Of a DNA stretch of 39,409 nt, positions 25,125 to 34,800 are shown one piece after another (position 1 is the stretch's first letter; every line of letters begins with the position of its first letter). The notes under the pieces were generated by a model that saw nothing but the letters and a program-made list of their open reading frames with translations, made no database searches and had not been told where the DNA came from. Source of the stretch: an uncultured Bacteroidales bacterium (GTDB lineage: Bacteria > Bacteroidota > Bacteroidia > Bacteroidales > F082); NCBI GenBank assembly GCA_937902805.1, contig CALEMB010000120.1, positions 1 to 39,409 on the forward strand, read 5' to 3'. Made by a program: the position numbers and the translations under genes.

Positions 25125-27260
25125 TTATTTCAGTCCACGAGCTTTCAGATAAGGTTCAAAGTCCGGGTCTTGACCACGGAACTTGCGATATTGCACCATG
25201 CCTTCGTCGTTGCCGCATTCCTGCAGGCAATTCTTACGGAAAGAGGCGGCCAGTTCGGGATTGAAGAGGTTGCCGGAAGTCTTGAAGTAGTTGAAAGCAT
25301 CCTTGTCGAGCACCTCGGCCCAAGTGTAGGCGTAGTAGCCAGCGCAGTAGCCACCGTTGAAAATGTGGGCGAAATTGGTGCTGCGGTAGCGAGGCAAAAT
25401 CTCGGGCATCAGGCCGATGGCATCCATCAGTTGTTTTTCGAAAGCGTCCACGTCCATAGCCTTGATTTCGTCAATGGAGGTGATTTCGTGGAACTTCATG
25501 TCGAGGATGGAGGCAGCGATGAGTTCGGTGGTCATGAAGCCTTGGTTGAAGAGTGCGCTGTTCTCGATTTTTTCGATGAGACTATCGGGCATGACTTCAC
25601 TAGTTTGGTAATGCTTGGCGTACATGCGGATGACCTCAGGCTCGGCAACCCAGTTTTCCATGATTTGTGAAGGCAGTTCCACATAGTCGTGTGGCACATT
25701 GCCACAGGTGCGGTCATAAAGGCCGTCAGAGAAGAAAGCGTGCAGCGAGTGACCGAACTCATGCCACATGGTTTCAGTCTCGTCCCATGTGAGCAAGGCA
25801 GGAGTGTCGCCTGAAGCGGGGGTGAAGTTCATCACCAAGGAAACGACGGGGTAGATCTTATTGCCGTTGATGTCGTGACCGCTTTCGCGGAAGCTGGTGC
25901 ACCAGGCACCACCGCTCTTTGACTCACGCGGATAGTAGTCGAGATAGAGGATGCCAAGGAAATCGCCGTTGGCTTCTTTTACCTCGTAGGTCTCTACTCC
26001 AGGGTAATAGACAGGAAGATGCTCGTTCTTCGCGAACGTGACACCGTAGAGTTTGTTGGCAGCCATAAACATACCGTTGCGCACATTGTCGACGGTGAGG
26101 TAAGGCTTGATTTGGTTTTCGTCGAAGCTGTACTTGGCGTTGCGGAGCTTCTCAGCATAGTACCACCAGTCCCAGCCTTTGAGTTTGTAACTAGCACCCT
26201 CAGCATCGGCGATGGCTTGCATTTCGGCGAGTTCTCGCTTGGCCAGCTCTTGTGCAGGGTTGAAGATGTCAATTAGGAACTTGTCGACAGTTTTTGAATC
26301 TTTCGCCATGTTGACAGCCAATACGTAGTCGGCAAAATTCTCGTATCCAAAGAGTTGTGCTTTCTTTAGCCTCAATTCCAGCATTTGCTTGATGAGAGCC
26401 TTATTGTCGTATTCGTTGCCGTTGTCGCCGCGGTTGTAGTAGGCCTTGTATATCTGTTCGCGCAGGTCGCGGTTCTCGGCATATTGCAGGAATGGGATAA
26501 GGCTAGGCTTGCTGAGGGTAAATACCCACTTGCCATCCATGTCGTCCTTTTTGGCTTGCTCGGCAGCGGCATCAATGTTGCCCTGAGGCAAACCGGCGAG
26601 GTCTTTCTCGTCCTCAATGACGAGTTTGAAGTTGACATTTTCTTTCAGTAGGTTGTTGCCGAATTGCAGGCTCAAGGTCGAGAGTTGTTCATTGATTTTG
26701 CTCAGCTCCTCTTGTTTGTCGGTGGACAGTGCAGCACCGCTGCGAACAAAGTCATGGTGGTATTTCTCCACCACGCGGATTTGTTGGTCGTCCAAACCCG
26801 ACCCATTGCGATGTTGGTAGACATAATCAATGCGCTTGAAGAGTTTCGGGTTCATCATGATGCTGTCGCTGTGTTTCGAGAGCAGGGGCAACACCTCTTC
26901 GGCGATGGCGATCATCTCATCGTTGGTGAGGCACTCATTGAGGTTGAAGAACACGTTGCTGACGCGGTCAAGAATCTCGCCCGACTTGTCGAAAGGTAGG
27001 ATGGTATTCTCGAAAGTAGGCGTATCTTCGTTGTTGACGATGGCTTTCACTTCAGCCAATTGTTCTTTCATACCCGCCTCAAAAGCAGGTAGATAGTGTT
27101 CGCTCTTGATTTGGTCGAACGGTGGCACCTGGAAGGGTGTCGTGTATTCGGTCAGGAAAGGATTTGAAGCTTCAGCCTCAGGTTTGGGCTCATTTTTTGA
27201 GTTACACGAGGCCATGACGATTACGCTCAATGCAATCATGTTGATAAGTTTTTTTGCCAT
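25125..27260 (-). CDS. dcp: M3 family metallopeptidase (peptidyl-dipeptidase Dcp-like), lipoprotein
   Basis: A 711-residue zinc peptidase of the thimet oligopeptidase/Dcp family, which cleaves short peptides. An N-terminal lipoprotein signal ends at Cys19 (VMASC), followed by a short acidic linker, so the enzyme is anchored in the envelope facing the periplasm or surface. The zinc motif HEFGH is at 500-504, with Glu501 catalytic and Glu528 in DYVELPSQ as the third ligand. The catalytic-domain blocks GGAWCTSF and FNGGYCAGYYAYTWAEVLDKDAF are intact, and the N-terminal helical region has normal length. The - strand -7 element at 27296-27303 lies just upstream. The patatin genes follow downstream in the same direction. 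Confidence 0.93.
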   Translation of the reverse strand: MAKKLINMIALSVIVMASCNSKNEPKPEAEASNPFLTEYTTPFQVPPFDQIKSEHYLPAFEAGMKEQLAEVKAIVNNEDTPTFENTILPFDKSGEILDRVSNVFFNLNECLTNDEMIAIAEEVLPLLSKHSDSIMMNPKLFKRIDYVYQHRNGSGLDDQQIRVVEKYHHDFVRSGAALSTDKQEELSKINEQLSTLSLQFGNNLLKENVNFKLVIEDEKDLAGLPQGNIDAAAEQAKKDDMDGKWVFTLSKPSLIPFLQYAENRDLREQIYKAYYNRGDNGNEYDNKALIKQMLELRLKKAQLFGYENFADYVLAVNMAKDSKTVDKFLIDIFNPAQELAKRELAEMQAIADAEGASYKLKGWDWWYYAEKLRNAKYSFDENQIKPYLTVDNVRNGMFMAANKLYGVTFAKNEHLPVYYPGVETYEVKEANGDFLGILYLDYYPRESKSGGAWCTSFRESGHDINGNKIYPVVSLVMNFTPASGDTPALLTWDETETMWHEFGHSLHAFFSDGLYDRTCGNVPHDYVELPSQIMENWVAEPEVIRMYAKHYQTSEVMPDSLIEKIENSALFNQGFMTTELIAASILDMKFHEITSIDEIKAMDVDAFEKQLMDAIGLMPEILPRYRSTNFAHIFNGGYCAGYYAYTWAEVLDKDAFNYFKTSGNLFNPELAASFRKNCLQECGNDEGMVQYRKFRGQDPDFEPYLKARGLK

Positions 27261-27295
27261 ATTTCTATAATATTAAACGATTCTTTTTGCCGCTG

Positions 27296-27303
27296 CAAAG
27301 ATA
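27296..27303 (-). promoter_or_regulatory. -7 promoter element for the M3 peptidase-patatin operon
   Basis: On the minus strand the sequence reads TATCTTTG, an exact TAnnTTTG match, 36 bases before the start codon at 27260. No clear -33 TTTG is visible at normal spacing. Together with the + strand element at 27343 it makes this 126-base gap a divergent promoter region. Confidence 0.65.
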
Positions 27304-27342
27304 AAAAATTGTGTTTTTTTCCGTTGCGAAAAACAAAAACAT

Positions 27343-27350
27343 TATTTTTG
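27343..27350 (+). promoter_or_regulatory. -7 promoter element for the alpha-glucan operon
   Basis: TATTTTTG matches the Bacteroidetes TAnnTTTG -7 consensus, 36 bases before ATG 27387. A GTTG at 27323-27326 is a weak -33 candidate. It would drive the debranching enzyme and the genes behind it. Confidence 0.65.
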
Positions 27351-27386
27351 TAGTCGGTTTTTTAAGCAAATTCTGAAACAACATAT

Positions 27387-29351
27387 ATGAGTTACATTTC
27401 CTGGGATAAGAAAAAACTTGTTAATCTGGAGTTTACGCTCAATCGTGAAGTGTTGCGTTCCAACGCCTTAGGAGCGTTTCTCGCCACTACTATGATTGGC
27501 TGCAACACAAGAAAATACCACGGTCTATTGGTGGTGCCGCAGCCGCAACTGGACAACAACAACCATGTGCTGCTTTCTAGTCTCGACGAGACCATCATCG
27601 AAAACAAGGAGGAATTTCACCTTGGCGTACACATGTACCCTAATGGTGTGTTCGCGCCACGTGGCCACAAGTACATCCGCGACTTCACCGCCGACCCAAT
27701 GCCGAAACTGACTTATCGCATCGGCAATGTAGTGCTCGACAAGGAGCTGATTTTCTCCTCCACTGAGGCACGGCTTTTTGTGCGTTACACCTTGCAGGAT
27801 GCTGTTGCGCCAATCACTCTGCGTGTGTTGCCTTTCCTGGCTTTCCGCAACGTCCACATGCTGACGCATGAGAACTATGAGGCCAGCCGCAAGGTGGATT
27901 TGGTGAAAAACGGTGCTTCGTGGCAGTTGTATAAGGACTATTCGAGGTTGTATCTGCAGTTCTCTAAGGCTGCGGAGTATACCCACGTGCCGCATTGGTA
28001 CTATAATATGTTCTACATCCGCGAACAAGAACGTGGCTACGAGGCTATCGAGGACCAGTTTGTCCCTGGGTTCTTTGAACTGCAAATGAAGAAGGGCGAC
28101 ACGGTCATCCTCTCCGTCAGCCTTGAAGAGGAGAATCCTGCCGCCATCAAGCGTCAATGCGAGGCCGAAGTGAAACGTCTGTTGCCGCAAACGAGTTATG
28201 AGGACTGCCTGCTGAAAGCCGCACAACAGTTCATCATCCATGACGGACAAGGCACACGTCTTTGGGCAGGTTTTCCGTGGTTCGGATCATGTAGCCGCGA
28301 CATGTTCCTTTCTCTGCCTGGGATCGCTTTGACGCAAGGCGATGAGAAGACTTTTACGGACGCGTTGGATTACTTGGTTTCGAGGATGCAAGGTCCGTTC
28401 TTTCCGCATCGCTACTATCAAAAGAATCTGTATTTCACTGCAGTGGATTCGCCGCTGTGGTTCTTCTATGTGATGCAACTTTACGAGAAGATGCTCGGCA
28501 AGGAGAAGAAGGACATCTGGCGCAAGTACAAGAAACCCATGACGATGATTCTGGAGAGTTTCATTGGGGGCTCGGATTTCAATGTGCACGCCTTGGACAA
28601 CGGCCTGCTTTATGCAGGCAACCGTGATTTGGCCTTGACATGGATGAATGTCTTTGCCCAAGGCAAGCCCTGGACGCCGCGCACGGGATTGGCCATCGAG
28701 GTGAATGCCTTGTGGTATAATGCCTTGTGCTATGCAGTGGAACTGCTGAAAGCTGCCGATCCCAAGAATCCGCTATTGAAGAAATGGCAGGTTATGGCCG
28801 ACAAGGTGAAAGTCTCGTTTATCGACACCTTTATTAATAAAGCAGGCGGCTTCTACGACTTCGTGAACAGCAACGAGAGGAACAAGCAAGTGAGGCCCAA
28901 TATGATGTTGGCTGCTGCATTGCCTTATACGCCCATGGACGAGGCCATGCAAAAACAAGCTTTTGACATTGCGCAATCTGAGTTGCTCACTCCGAGAGGT
29001 ATACGCTCCTTGTCGCCCAATGATGAGGCTTACAGAGGTGTCACCATCGGCAACCACAGCGAGCGCGAGCGGGCTTACCATAATGGTACGGTCTTTCCCT
29101 GGCTGATTGCTTTCTATGCCGATTTGTCGATCAAGCTGTTCGGGAAGTCGGCCTTGGCGAATTTGGAAGAACTTTACAACGGATTTGAGGAAGCTATCAA
29201 GGATAATGGGATTGGCACAATATCAGAGATTTACGATGGTAACCCGCCGCATGAGGCACGTGGCTGCATTTCGCAGTCGACAAGCGTGGCGGCTTTGCTT
29301 TATTTGCGTTATCTGATTGACGAACTAAATAAGAAAGGAGGCTCAAAATGA
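27387..29351 (+). CDS. Glycogen debranching enzyme, amylo-alpha-1,6-glucosidase type (GH133)
   Basis: A 654-residue enzyme that removes alpha-1,6-linked glucose branches from glycogen. The N-terminal GDE domain is clear (NALGAFLATTMIGCNTRKYHGLLVV, and SSLDETI). The C-terminal alpha/alpha-toroid has WAGFPWFGSCSRDMFLSLPG, a slightly extended form of the usual GYPWFGRD block. It also has ALWYNALCYA, YHNGTVFPWLIAFYADL and EIYDGNPPHEARGCISQSTSVAALL, which hold the conserved acidic residues. The size fits the archaeal/bacterial single-activity type, not the large eukaryotic bifunctional enzyme. No signal peptide is present, so it is cytoplasmic. Its TGA overlaps the start of the GT4 gene. Confidence 0.94.
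   Translation: MSYISWDKKKLVNLEFTLNREVLRSNALGAFLATTMIGCNTRKYHGLLVVPQPQLDNNNHVLLSSLDETIIENKEEFHLGVHMYPNGVFAPRGHKYIRDFTADPMPKLTYRIGNVVLDKELIFSSTEARLFVRYTLQDAVAPITLRVLPFLAFRNVHMLTHENYEASRKVDLVKNGASWQLYKDYSRLYLQFSKAAEYTHVPHWYYNMFYIREQERGYEAIEDQFVPGFFELQMKKGDTVILSVSLEEENPAAIKRQCEAEVKRLLPQTSYEDCLLKAAQQFIIHDGQGTRLWAGFPWFGSCSRDMFLSLPGIALTQGDEKTFTDALDYLVSRMQGPFFPHRYYQKNLYFTAVDSPLWFFYVMQLYEKMLGKEKKDIWRKYKKPMTMILESFIGGSDFNVHALDNGLLYAGNRDLALTWMNVFAQGKPWTPRTGLAIEVNALWYNALCYAVELLKAADPKNPLLKKWQVMADKVKVSFIDTFINKAGGFYDFVNSNERNKQVRPNMMLAAALPYTPMDEAMQKQAFDIAQSELLTPRGIRSLSPNDEAYRGVTIGNHSERERAYHNGTVFPWLIAFYADLSIKLFGKSALANLEELYNGFEEAIKDNGIGTISEIYDGNPPHEARGCISQSTSVAALLYLRYLIDELNKKGGSK
29334..29341 (+). promoter_or_regulatory. 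Strong Shine-Dalgarno site before the GT4 gene
   Basis: AAAGGAGG lies six bases before ATG 29348, inside the end of the debranching gene. This near-perfect anti-16S match contrasts with the weak, A-rich sites before most genes here and fixes the start. With the ATGA overlap it suggests reinitiation with a boosted translation rate. Confidence 0.8.
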
Positions 29352-30631
29352 GAGTCTTGATGTTTGGGTGGGAGTTTCCGCCCCATATTACCGGCGGCCT
29401 TGGAACGGCTTGCTTTGGCATGACAAAAGGCTTGGCCAAGAACGATGTTGAGGTATTGTTCGTGGTGCCTCGCGCCTACGGTGATGAGGACCAGACGAAT
29501 ATCCGTCTACTTAATGCCAGCGATGTGACCATTGACATCGACCACGAGAAAGACCGCAGCTATTGGGAGCGTGTACAATATATGGAAATCGGTTCCAATA
29601 TCATCCCGTATGTTGGTCCGGAGGAGTTTACAAAGTTCATGGAAGACCGTCATGTGGTGGAGAATTTCAACCACACGAGTTCGGTGTTTGCACGTAATTA
29701 CCAGTTTTCGGGCAAATACGGCATGAACCTGATGGAGGAAGTGGCACGCTATGCTTTGATAGGCTCGTCAATAGCCACGAAATATGACTTCGATGTCATC
29801 CATGCTCATGACTGGCTGACTTATTCTGCTGGTATCGCGGCGAAAGAGACCACTGGTAAACCGCTGGTGGTACACATGCACGCCACCGAGTTCGACCGTT
29901 CTGGCGAGAACATCAATACAGATGTTTATGCCATTGAGCGTAGGGGCATGGAGGCTGCTGACCGTGTCATCACGGTAAGCAACCTGACGAGAAATATCGT
30001 TATCGAGAAATATGGCATCGACCCGGCCAAGGTCGTGACGGTACACAATGCTGTGGAGCCTAACGACAAGCCCAAATCGGAGTATGAGCGCAGCGGATTG
30101 GATGCCAAGGTGGTGACCTTTCTCGGAAGAATTACCTACCAGAAAGGCCCGGAATACTTCATCGAGGCGGCCTATAAGATCCATCAAGTCGACCCGAGCA
30201 TTCATTTCGTTATGGCGGGCACGGGGGACATGCTGGAGAAGATGATTCGTCGTGTGGCACAACTGGGTATGGGCACTCATTTCCACTTTACGGGCTTCCT
30301 CAAGGGTGAGGCAGTCGACCAGATGTTTGCCATGACCGACGTGTTTGTCATGCCTTCCATCTCGGAACCATTCGGTATCGTGCCTTTGGAGGCCATGCGC
30401 TTGAATGTGCCGGTGGTTATTAGCAAGCAGTCGGGTGTCTCGGAGGTCGTCAAGCACGCCTTGAAGGTCGACTTCTGGGATATTAACGGCCTGGCTGACG
30501 CTATTTATGGTCTCTGCCATTACGAGACTTTGTCCAACTGTTTCAAGGACCAAGGCAAAGACGAAGTGGATAACCTCAAATGGGAAGCTGCCTCAAAGAA
30601 AATCAAGGCGGTTTATGAATCGGTGGTTTAA
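29348..30631 (+). CDS. GT4/GT5-like glycogen synthase-type glycosyltransferase
   Basis: A 427-residue GT-B enzyme beginning MRVLMFGWEFPPHITGGLG, which has the GGLG loop that binds the donor phosphate as in glycogen synthases. DVIHAHDWLTYSAG (about 155-168) and HMHATEFDRSG are the usual N-domain motifs. The C-domain has VVTFLGRITYQKGPEYFIEAA, then SEPFGIVPLEAM with the E-x7-E pair of retaining GT-B enzymes. It belongs to the GT4-type glycogen/glucan synthase-like proteins that accompany GDE and GH57 genes in Bacteroidetes. The likely role is to extend alpha-1,4-glucan, or make maltose-1-phosphate-like primers, from a nucleotide-glucose. Which nucleotide is not visible. The reading frame starts within the previous stop codon. 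Confidence 0.88.
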   Translation: MRVLMFGWEFPPHITGGLGTACFGMTKGLAKNDVEVLFVVPRAYGDEDQTNIRLLNASDVTIDIDHEKDRSYWERVQYMEIGSNIIPYVGPEEFTKFMEDRHVVENFNHTSSVFARNYQFSGKYGMNLMEEVARYALIGSSIATKYDFDVIHAHDWLTYSAGIAAKETTGKPLVVHMHATEFDRSGENINTDVYAIERRGMEAADRVITVSNLTRNIVIEKYGIDPAKVVTVHNAVEPNDKPKSEYERSGLDAKVVTFLGRITYQKGPEYFIEAAYKIHQVDPSIHFVMAGTGDMLEKMIRRVAQLGMGTHFHFTGFLKGEAVDQMFAMTDVFVMPSISEPFGIVPLEAMRLNVPVVISKQSGVSEVVKHALKVDFWDINGLADAIYGLCHYETLSNCFKDQGKDEVDNLKWEAASKKIKAVYESVV

Positions 30632-30657
30632 TTGGCGAATAATAAAAAATACACAAT

Positions 30658-31854
30658 ATGAGCAAATCAGTCTGCTTCTATTTCCAAGTGCACCAGCCTT
30701 ATAGGCTCCGCACTTATCGTTTCTTCGAAATCGGCAAGAAACACTATTACTATGACGACTACAGCAACCGTATGGTGATGCGGCGTGTGGCAGAAAAATG
30801 CTACCTGCCCATGAACGACCTGCTGATGAAGCAAATCGAGGAATTCGGTGACAAGTTCAAGGTGGCTTTCTCCTTCTCGGGCATCGCTATTGAGCAGATG
30901 GAACAGTATGCTCCCGATGTGCTGGAGAGCTTCCAGAAACTGGTTGCCACAGGCAAGGTGGAGGTGCTTTCTGAGACTTACGCACATTCCTTGGCTTCAC
31001 TGAACAACCCAGACGAGTTCAAAAAGCAGGTGACGGCGCACAAGCACAAGATGAAAGAAGTGTTTGGAGTTACGCCGAAAACCTTCCGTAACACCGAGTT
31101 AATCTATAGTGACGAAATCGGTGCAGCGGTGGCTGACATGGGCTACAACCTTATGCTTACCGAGGGCGCCAAACACATTTTGGGTTGGAAGAGCCCCAAC
31201 TATATGTATGCTAATGCCATCAATCCGAAAATGAAGGTTTTGCTGCGCAATTTCAAGTTCAGCGACGAGATTGCTTTCCGTTTCGTGCAGGACGGTTTCC
31301 GTGCTGAGGACTTCGTCAACTGGCTGAATGCCTTGCCCGAGGAGGAAGAAGTGGTCAACATCTTTATGGACTATGAGACCTTTGGCGAACACCAATCGGC
31401 GGAGACGGGCATCTTCAATTTCATGGAGCGCTTGCCTGAGGTCATCCTCAAGGGTAGCAAGTTCAAGTTTGCCACCCCGCAGGAGCTGGCAAAGAAATTG
31501 CAACCCGTAAGTGCGGTCAACGTGCCTAATGTGCTGTCGTGGAGCGATGAAGAGCGTGACTTGACGGCTTGGCTCGGTAACCCTTTGCAGGACGATGCCT
31601 ACCGTGCTTTGTATGACCTCTCAGCCAAGGTGCGCCGCATCAAGGACGAGGAGCTGCAGCAGGACTGGCTCGAGCTACAGACATCTGACCATTTCTACTA
31701 CATGTGTACGAAGTGGCTCTCCGATGGCGTGGTTCACAAATATTTCAGCCCGTATGCTTCCCCGTATGACGCTTATATCAACTACATGAATGTGTTGACG
31801 GATTTCGCTGATAGGGCGGATAAATTATCGAAACGGAAGGCGAAGGCGGAATAA
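30658..31854 (+). CDS. GH57 family alpha-glucan enzyme
   Basis: A 398-residue GH57 protein, a retaining (beta/alpha)7-barrel enzyme acting on alpha-1,4/1,6-glucans. The five-region order is visible: YFQVHQPYRL (8-17), FSFSGIAIEQ (71-80), VEVLSETYAHSL (101-112), FRNTELIYSD with nucleophile Glu147, and VNIFMDYETFGEHQ with Asp238 as likely acid/base. It is shorter than thermophilic GH57 amylases (500-700) and lacks their long C-terminal helical domain, as is usual for the Bacteroidetes cluster type. It may be an amylase, a 4-alpha-glucanotransferase or a branching enzyme. No separate GlgB is present in the window, which makes a transferase or branching role worth considering. Confidence 0.88.
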   Translation: MSKSVCFYFQVHQPYRLRTYRFFEIGKKHYYYDDYSNRMVMRRVAEKCYLPMNDLLMKQIEEFGDKFKVAFSFSGIAIEQMEQYAPDVLESFQKLVATGKVEVLSETYAHSLASLNNPDEFKKQVTAHKHKMKEVFGVTPKTFRNTELIYSDEIGAAVADMGYNLMLTEGAKHILGWKSPNYMYANAINPKMKVLLRNFKFSDEIAFRFVQDGFRAEDFVNWLNALPEEEEVVNIFMDYETFGEHQSAETGIFNFMERLPEVILKGSKFKFATPQELAKKLQPVSAVNVPNVLSWSDEERDLTAWLGNPLQDDAYRALYDLSAKVRRIKDEELQQDWLELQTSDHFYYMCTKWLSDGVVHKYFSPYASPYDAYINYMNVLTDFADRADKLSKRKAKAE

Positions 31855-31896
31855 AATTGAGTTTTAAATCTTAAATTTTGAATCATATAATCTGAA

Positions 31897-34800
31897 ATGA
31901 AAAACCCCGAATACCTTTTTGAAACCAGTTGGGAAGTATGTAATATGGTGGGTGGCATCTACACGGTGCTCTCCACGAAGTCGAATACGGTGCACCAGTT
32001 GCTTGGTGACCATTACATCACCGTTGGGCCTGACGTGGTGAAGGAAGCGCACGAGACGCTTTATTTTGTTGAGGATAACGAACTCTTTCCCGAATGGCGC
32101 GAACGGGCTTTAGCGCAAGGCCTGAAATTCCGTATTGGACGTTGGAAAATCCAAAGCAGCCCGATAGCCATTTTGGTGGACTATACGACTTTGTATCAAT
32201 CCAAAAATGAGATACTTACACATCTCTGGGATCAGTATGAACTAGATAGCATCCGTGGCCAGTGGGACTATGTTGAGCCTGTATTGTTTGGTTATGCTGC
32301 TGGTCAGGTAATCGAGAGTTTCTGCAACTTCTTCTTGCAGCAAACTAGCAACATCGTGGCGCATTTCCACGAGTGGATGACAGGGTCTGGTGTGCTATAC
32401 TTGAAGGAACATTGTCCGCAGATTGCTACGGTTTTCACCACGCATGCCACCTATCTCGGCCGCGCCATTTCGGGCAACGGATTGCCGTTGTACGAAAACT
32501 TGAAATCGTACCTACCCTCGGTGATGGCCATGCAATTCAACATTGTGTCGCAGCAGTCAATGGAGCAGAAAGCCGCCAAGAACGCCGACGCATTCACAAC
32601 GGTGAGCGACATTACGGCGCAGGAGTGCGAGCAGTTCCTCTATCGCAAGCCTGATGTGATTACCATTAACGGCATCGACCATCCTCTGCGTAAAGATGTG
32701 GAGGCCTTTGCCGAACTGCGGAAGACCTCACGAGAGAAGGTCCTTCATATTGCTGAGACATTGTGCGGTGAGCCTATCGACCGCAAATGCCTGATGGTTA
32801 TCAATAGTGGACGCTATGAGTTTAAGAACAAAGGTATCGATTTGTTTATTGAGGCACTGCGCCGGCTGAATGAGGATAAGAGCCTCAACCGTACCGTTCT
32901 GGGCGTGATTGCTGTGCCAAGCAATATAGCTGGCCCGTCGAAAGATTTGCAGCATCGTCTTGATGGCAGCAATTCCATCATGGGTCATACCGACTTTCCC
33001 GCTACGCATCATGTCTTTGATTATGAGAACGATGCTATCCTGAATACCTTGCGTAACTCAGGCTTGCAGAACGATACGAACGACAAGGTGAAGGTGATGT
33101 TTGTGCCCGCCTATCTCAACGGCAACGATGGTATTTTCAATATCACCTATTCGGAGTTCCTTTCTGCCTTCGATTTCTCGGTGTTTCCCTCATATTACGA
33201 ACCTTGGGGCTACACACCGTTGGAAAGTATCTCTTTGGGCATCCCGACTTTGACCACAGATGTTTCTGGCTTTGGTAAGTTTGTGAATCAATATTGCAGT
33301 GAAAATGATGCTGTTATCGTGGCGCACCGTCAGGATGGCGATGCCAATCAGGTGATTGACGACATTGTCAATGCCATGCGTCGTTTCTTGGGTATGACTG
33401 AAAAGGGTATGGCCAAGGTTTCGGAATCTGCGTTGAAGGTGGCCGAGAAACTGTTGTGGAAGGACTTGATTACCAGCTATAAAAAGGCTTGGGATGTGGC
33501 TCTCGAGAAGTCGGGTGGCCGTCACTATATGATGGAACCGGTGCCATACGCCGATTTGATGCATGAGGTGGTCTACCACAAGAATGATACTCCGAGCTGG
33601 AAAAAGGTGCTGGTGAAGCCTGTATATTCGGAGGAGATCAAGAAGTTGGAGGAACTGTCGCACAATATCTGGTGGTGCTGGAATGTGGATGCCATCGAAC
33701 TCTTTGAGTCCATCGACCCGGTAGCGTGGAAAGCCACGGAGCAAAACCCTGTCGCCATGATGGAAGGTCTATCCGTTGAACAAATTGCTTCCCTTGAGAG
33801 CAATGAAGATTTCGTCGGCCGACTGAATAGGGTTTATGATAAGTTCAAGAACTACATGTCGCAACCGACGCAACAGAAGGATCTCATCGCCTATTTCAGC
33901 ATGGAATACGGCTTGATGAAGAGCCTCAAAATCTATTCTGGCGGCCTCGGCATCCTCGCTGGCGACTACATGAAGCAAGCCTCCGACAGCAACGCCAACA
34001 TGGTGGGTATCGGCCTGTTGTATCGTTATGGATATTTTGCCCAGGAGATTTCAGTCTCCGGTGAACAAAGAGCCGAGTACATTCCGCAGAAGTTCTCACA
34101 ATTGCCGTTGCAGCCTGTGCTCAATGATAAAGGAGAATGGATATTGGTGAGCATCGCTTTTCCCGGTCGTTCGGTCTATGCCAAAGCTTGGCGTGTCGAT
34201 GTGGGTAGGGTAGGACTTTACCTTTTGGATACCGACATTGACGAGAACTCGTCTGAGGACCGTGGCATCACGAGTCGACTCTATGGCGGCGACCCCGAAA
34301 TGCGTATCAAGCAAGAGATGTTCCTTGGCGTGGGCGGCATCCGCTTGCTCGAAGCCTTGGGCTTGAAACCCACGATTTATCACTGCAATGAAGGCCATGC
34401 TGCCTTCAGTGGCTTGGAGCGCCTGCGTGTTTACATCAACAAGCACAATCTCGATTTTGACGTTGCGCTTGAGTTGGTCAGGACATCTACTTTGTTCACC
34501 ACGCACACACCCGTGCCTGCTGGTCACGATGCCTTTGAAGAACACCTTATTCGTACCTACATGCCGCACTATGCCAACCGCATGAACATCAGTTGGGAAC
34601 GCTTCATGGGCTTAGGACGTTTCAATCCCAGCGACCCGAACGAGAAGTTTTCGATGAGCGTGTTGGCTACTAACCTCAGCCAAGAGGTGAACGGTGTGAG
34701 TAAGATCCACGGACGTGTGTCAAGGGAGATGTTCAAGTCGTTGTGGCCTGGCTATTTCGCCGAGGAAAACCATATCGGTTATGTCACCAATGGCGTGCAT

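Noticed and set aside
29768..30553. 261-codon minus-strand frame opposite the GT4 synthase-like gene
   Set aside because: The + frame has GT-B motifs across this region; the minus frame is a shadow.
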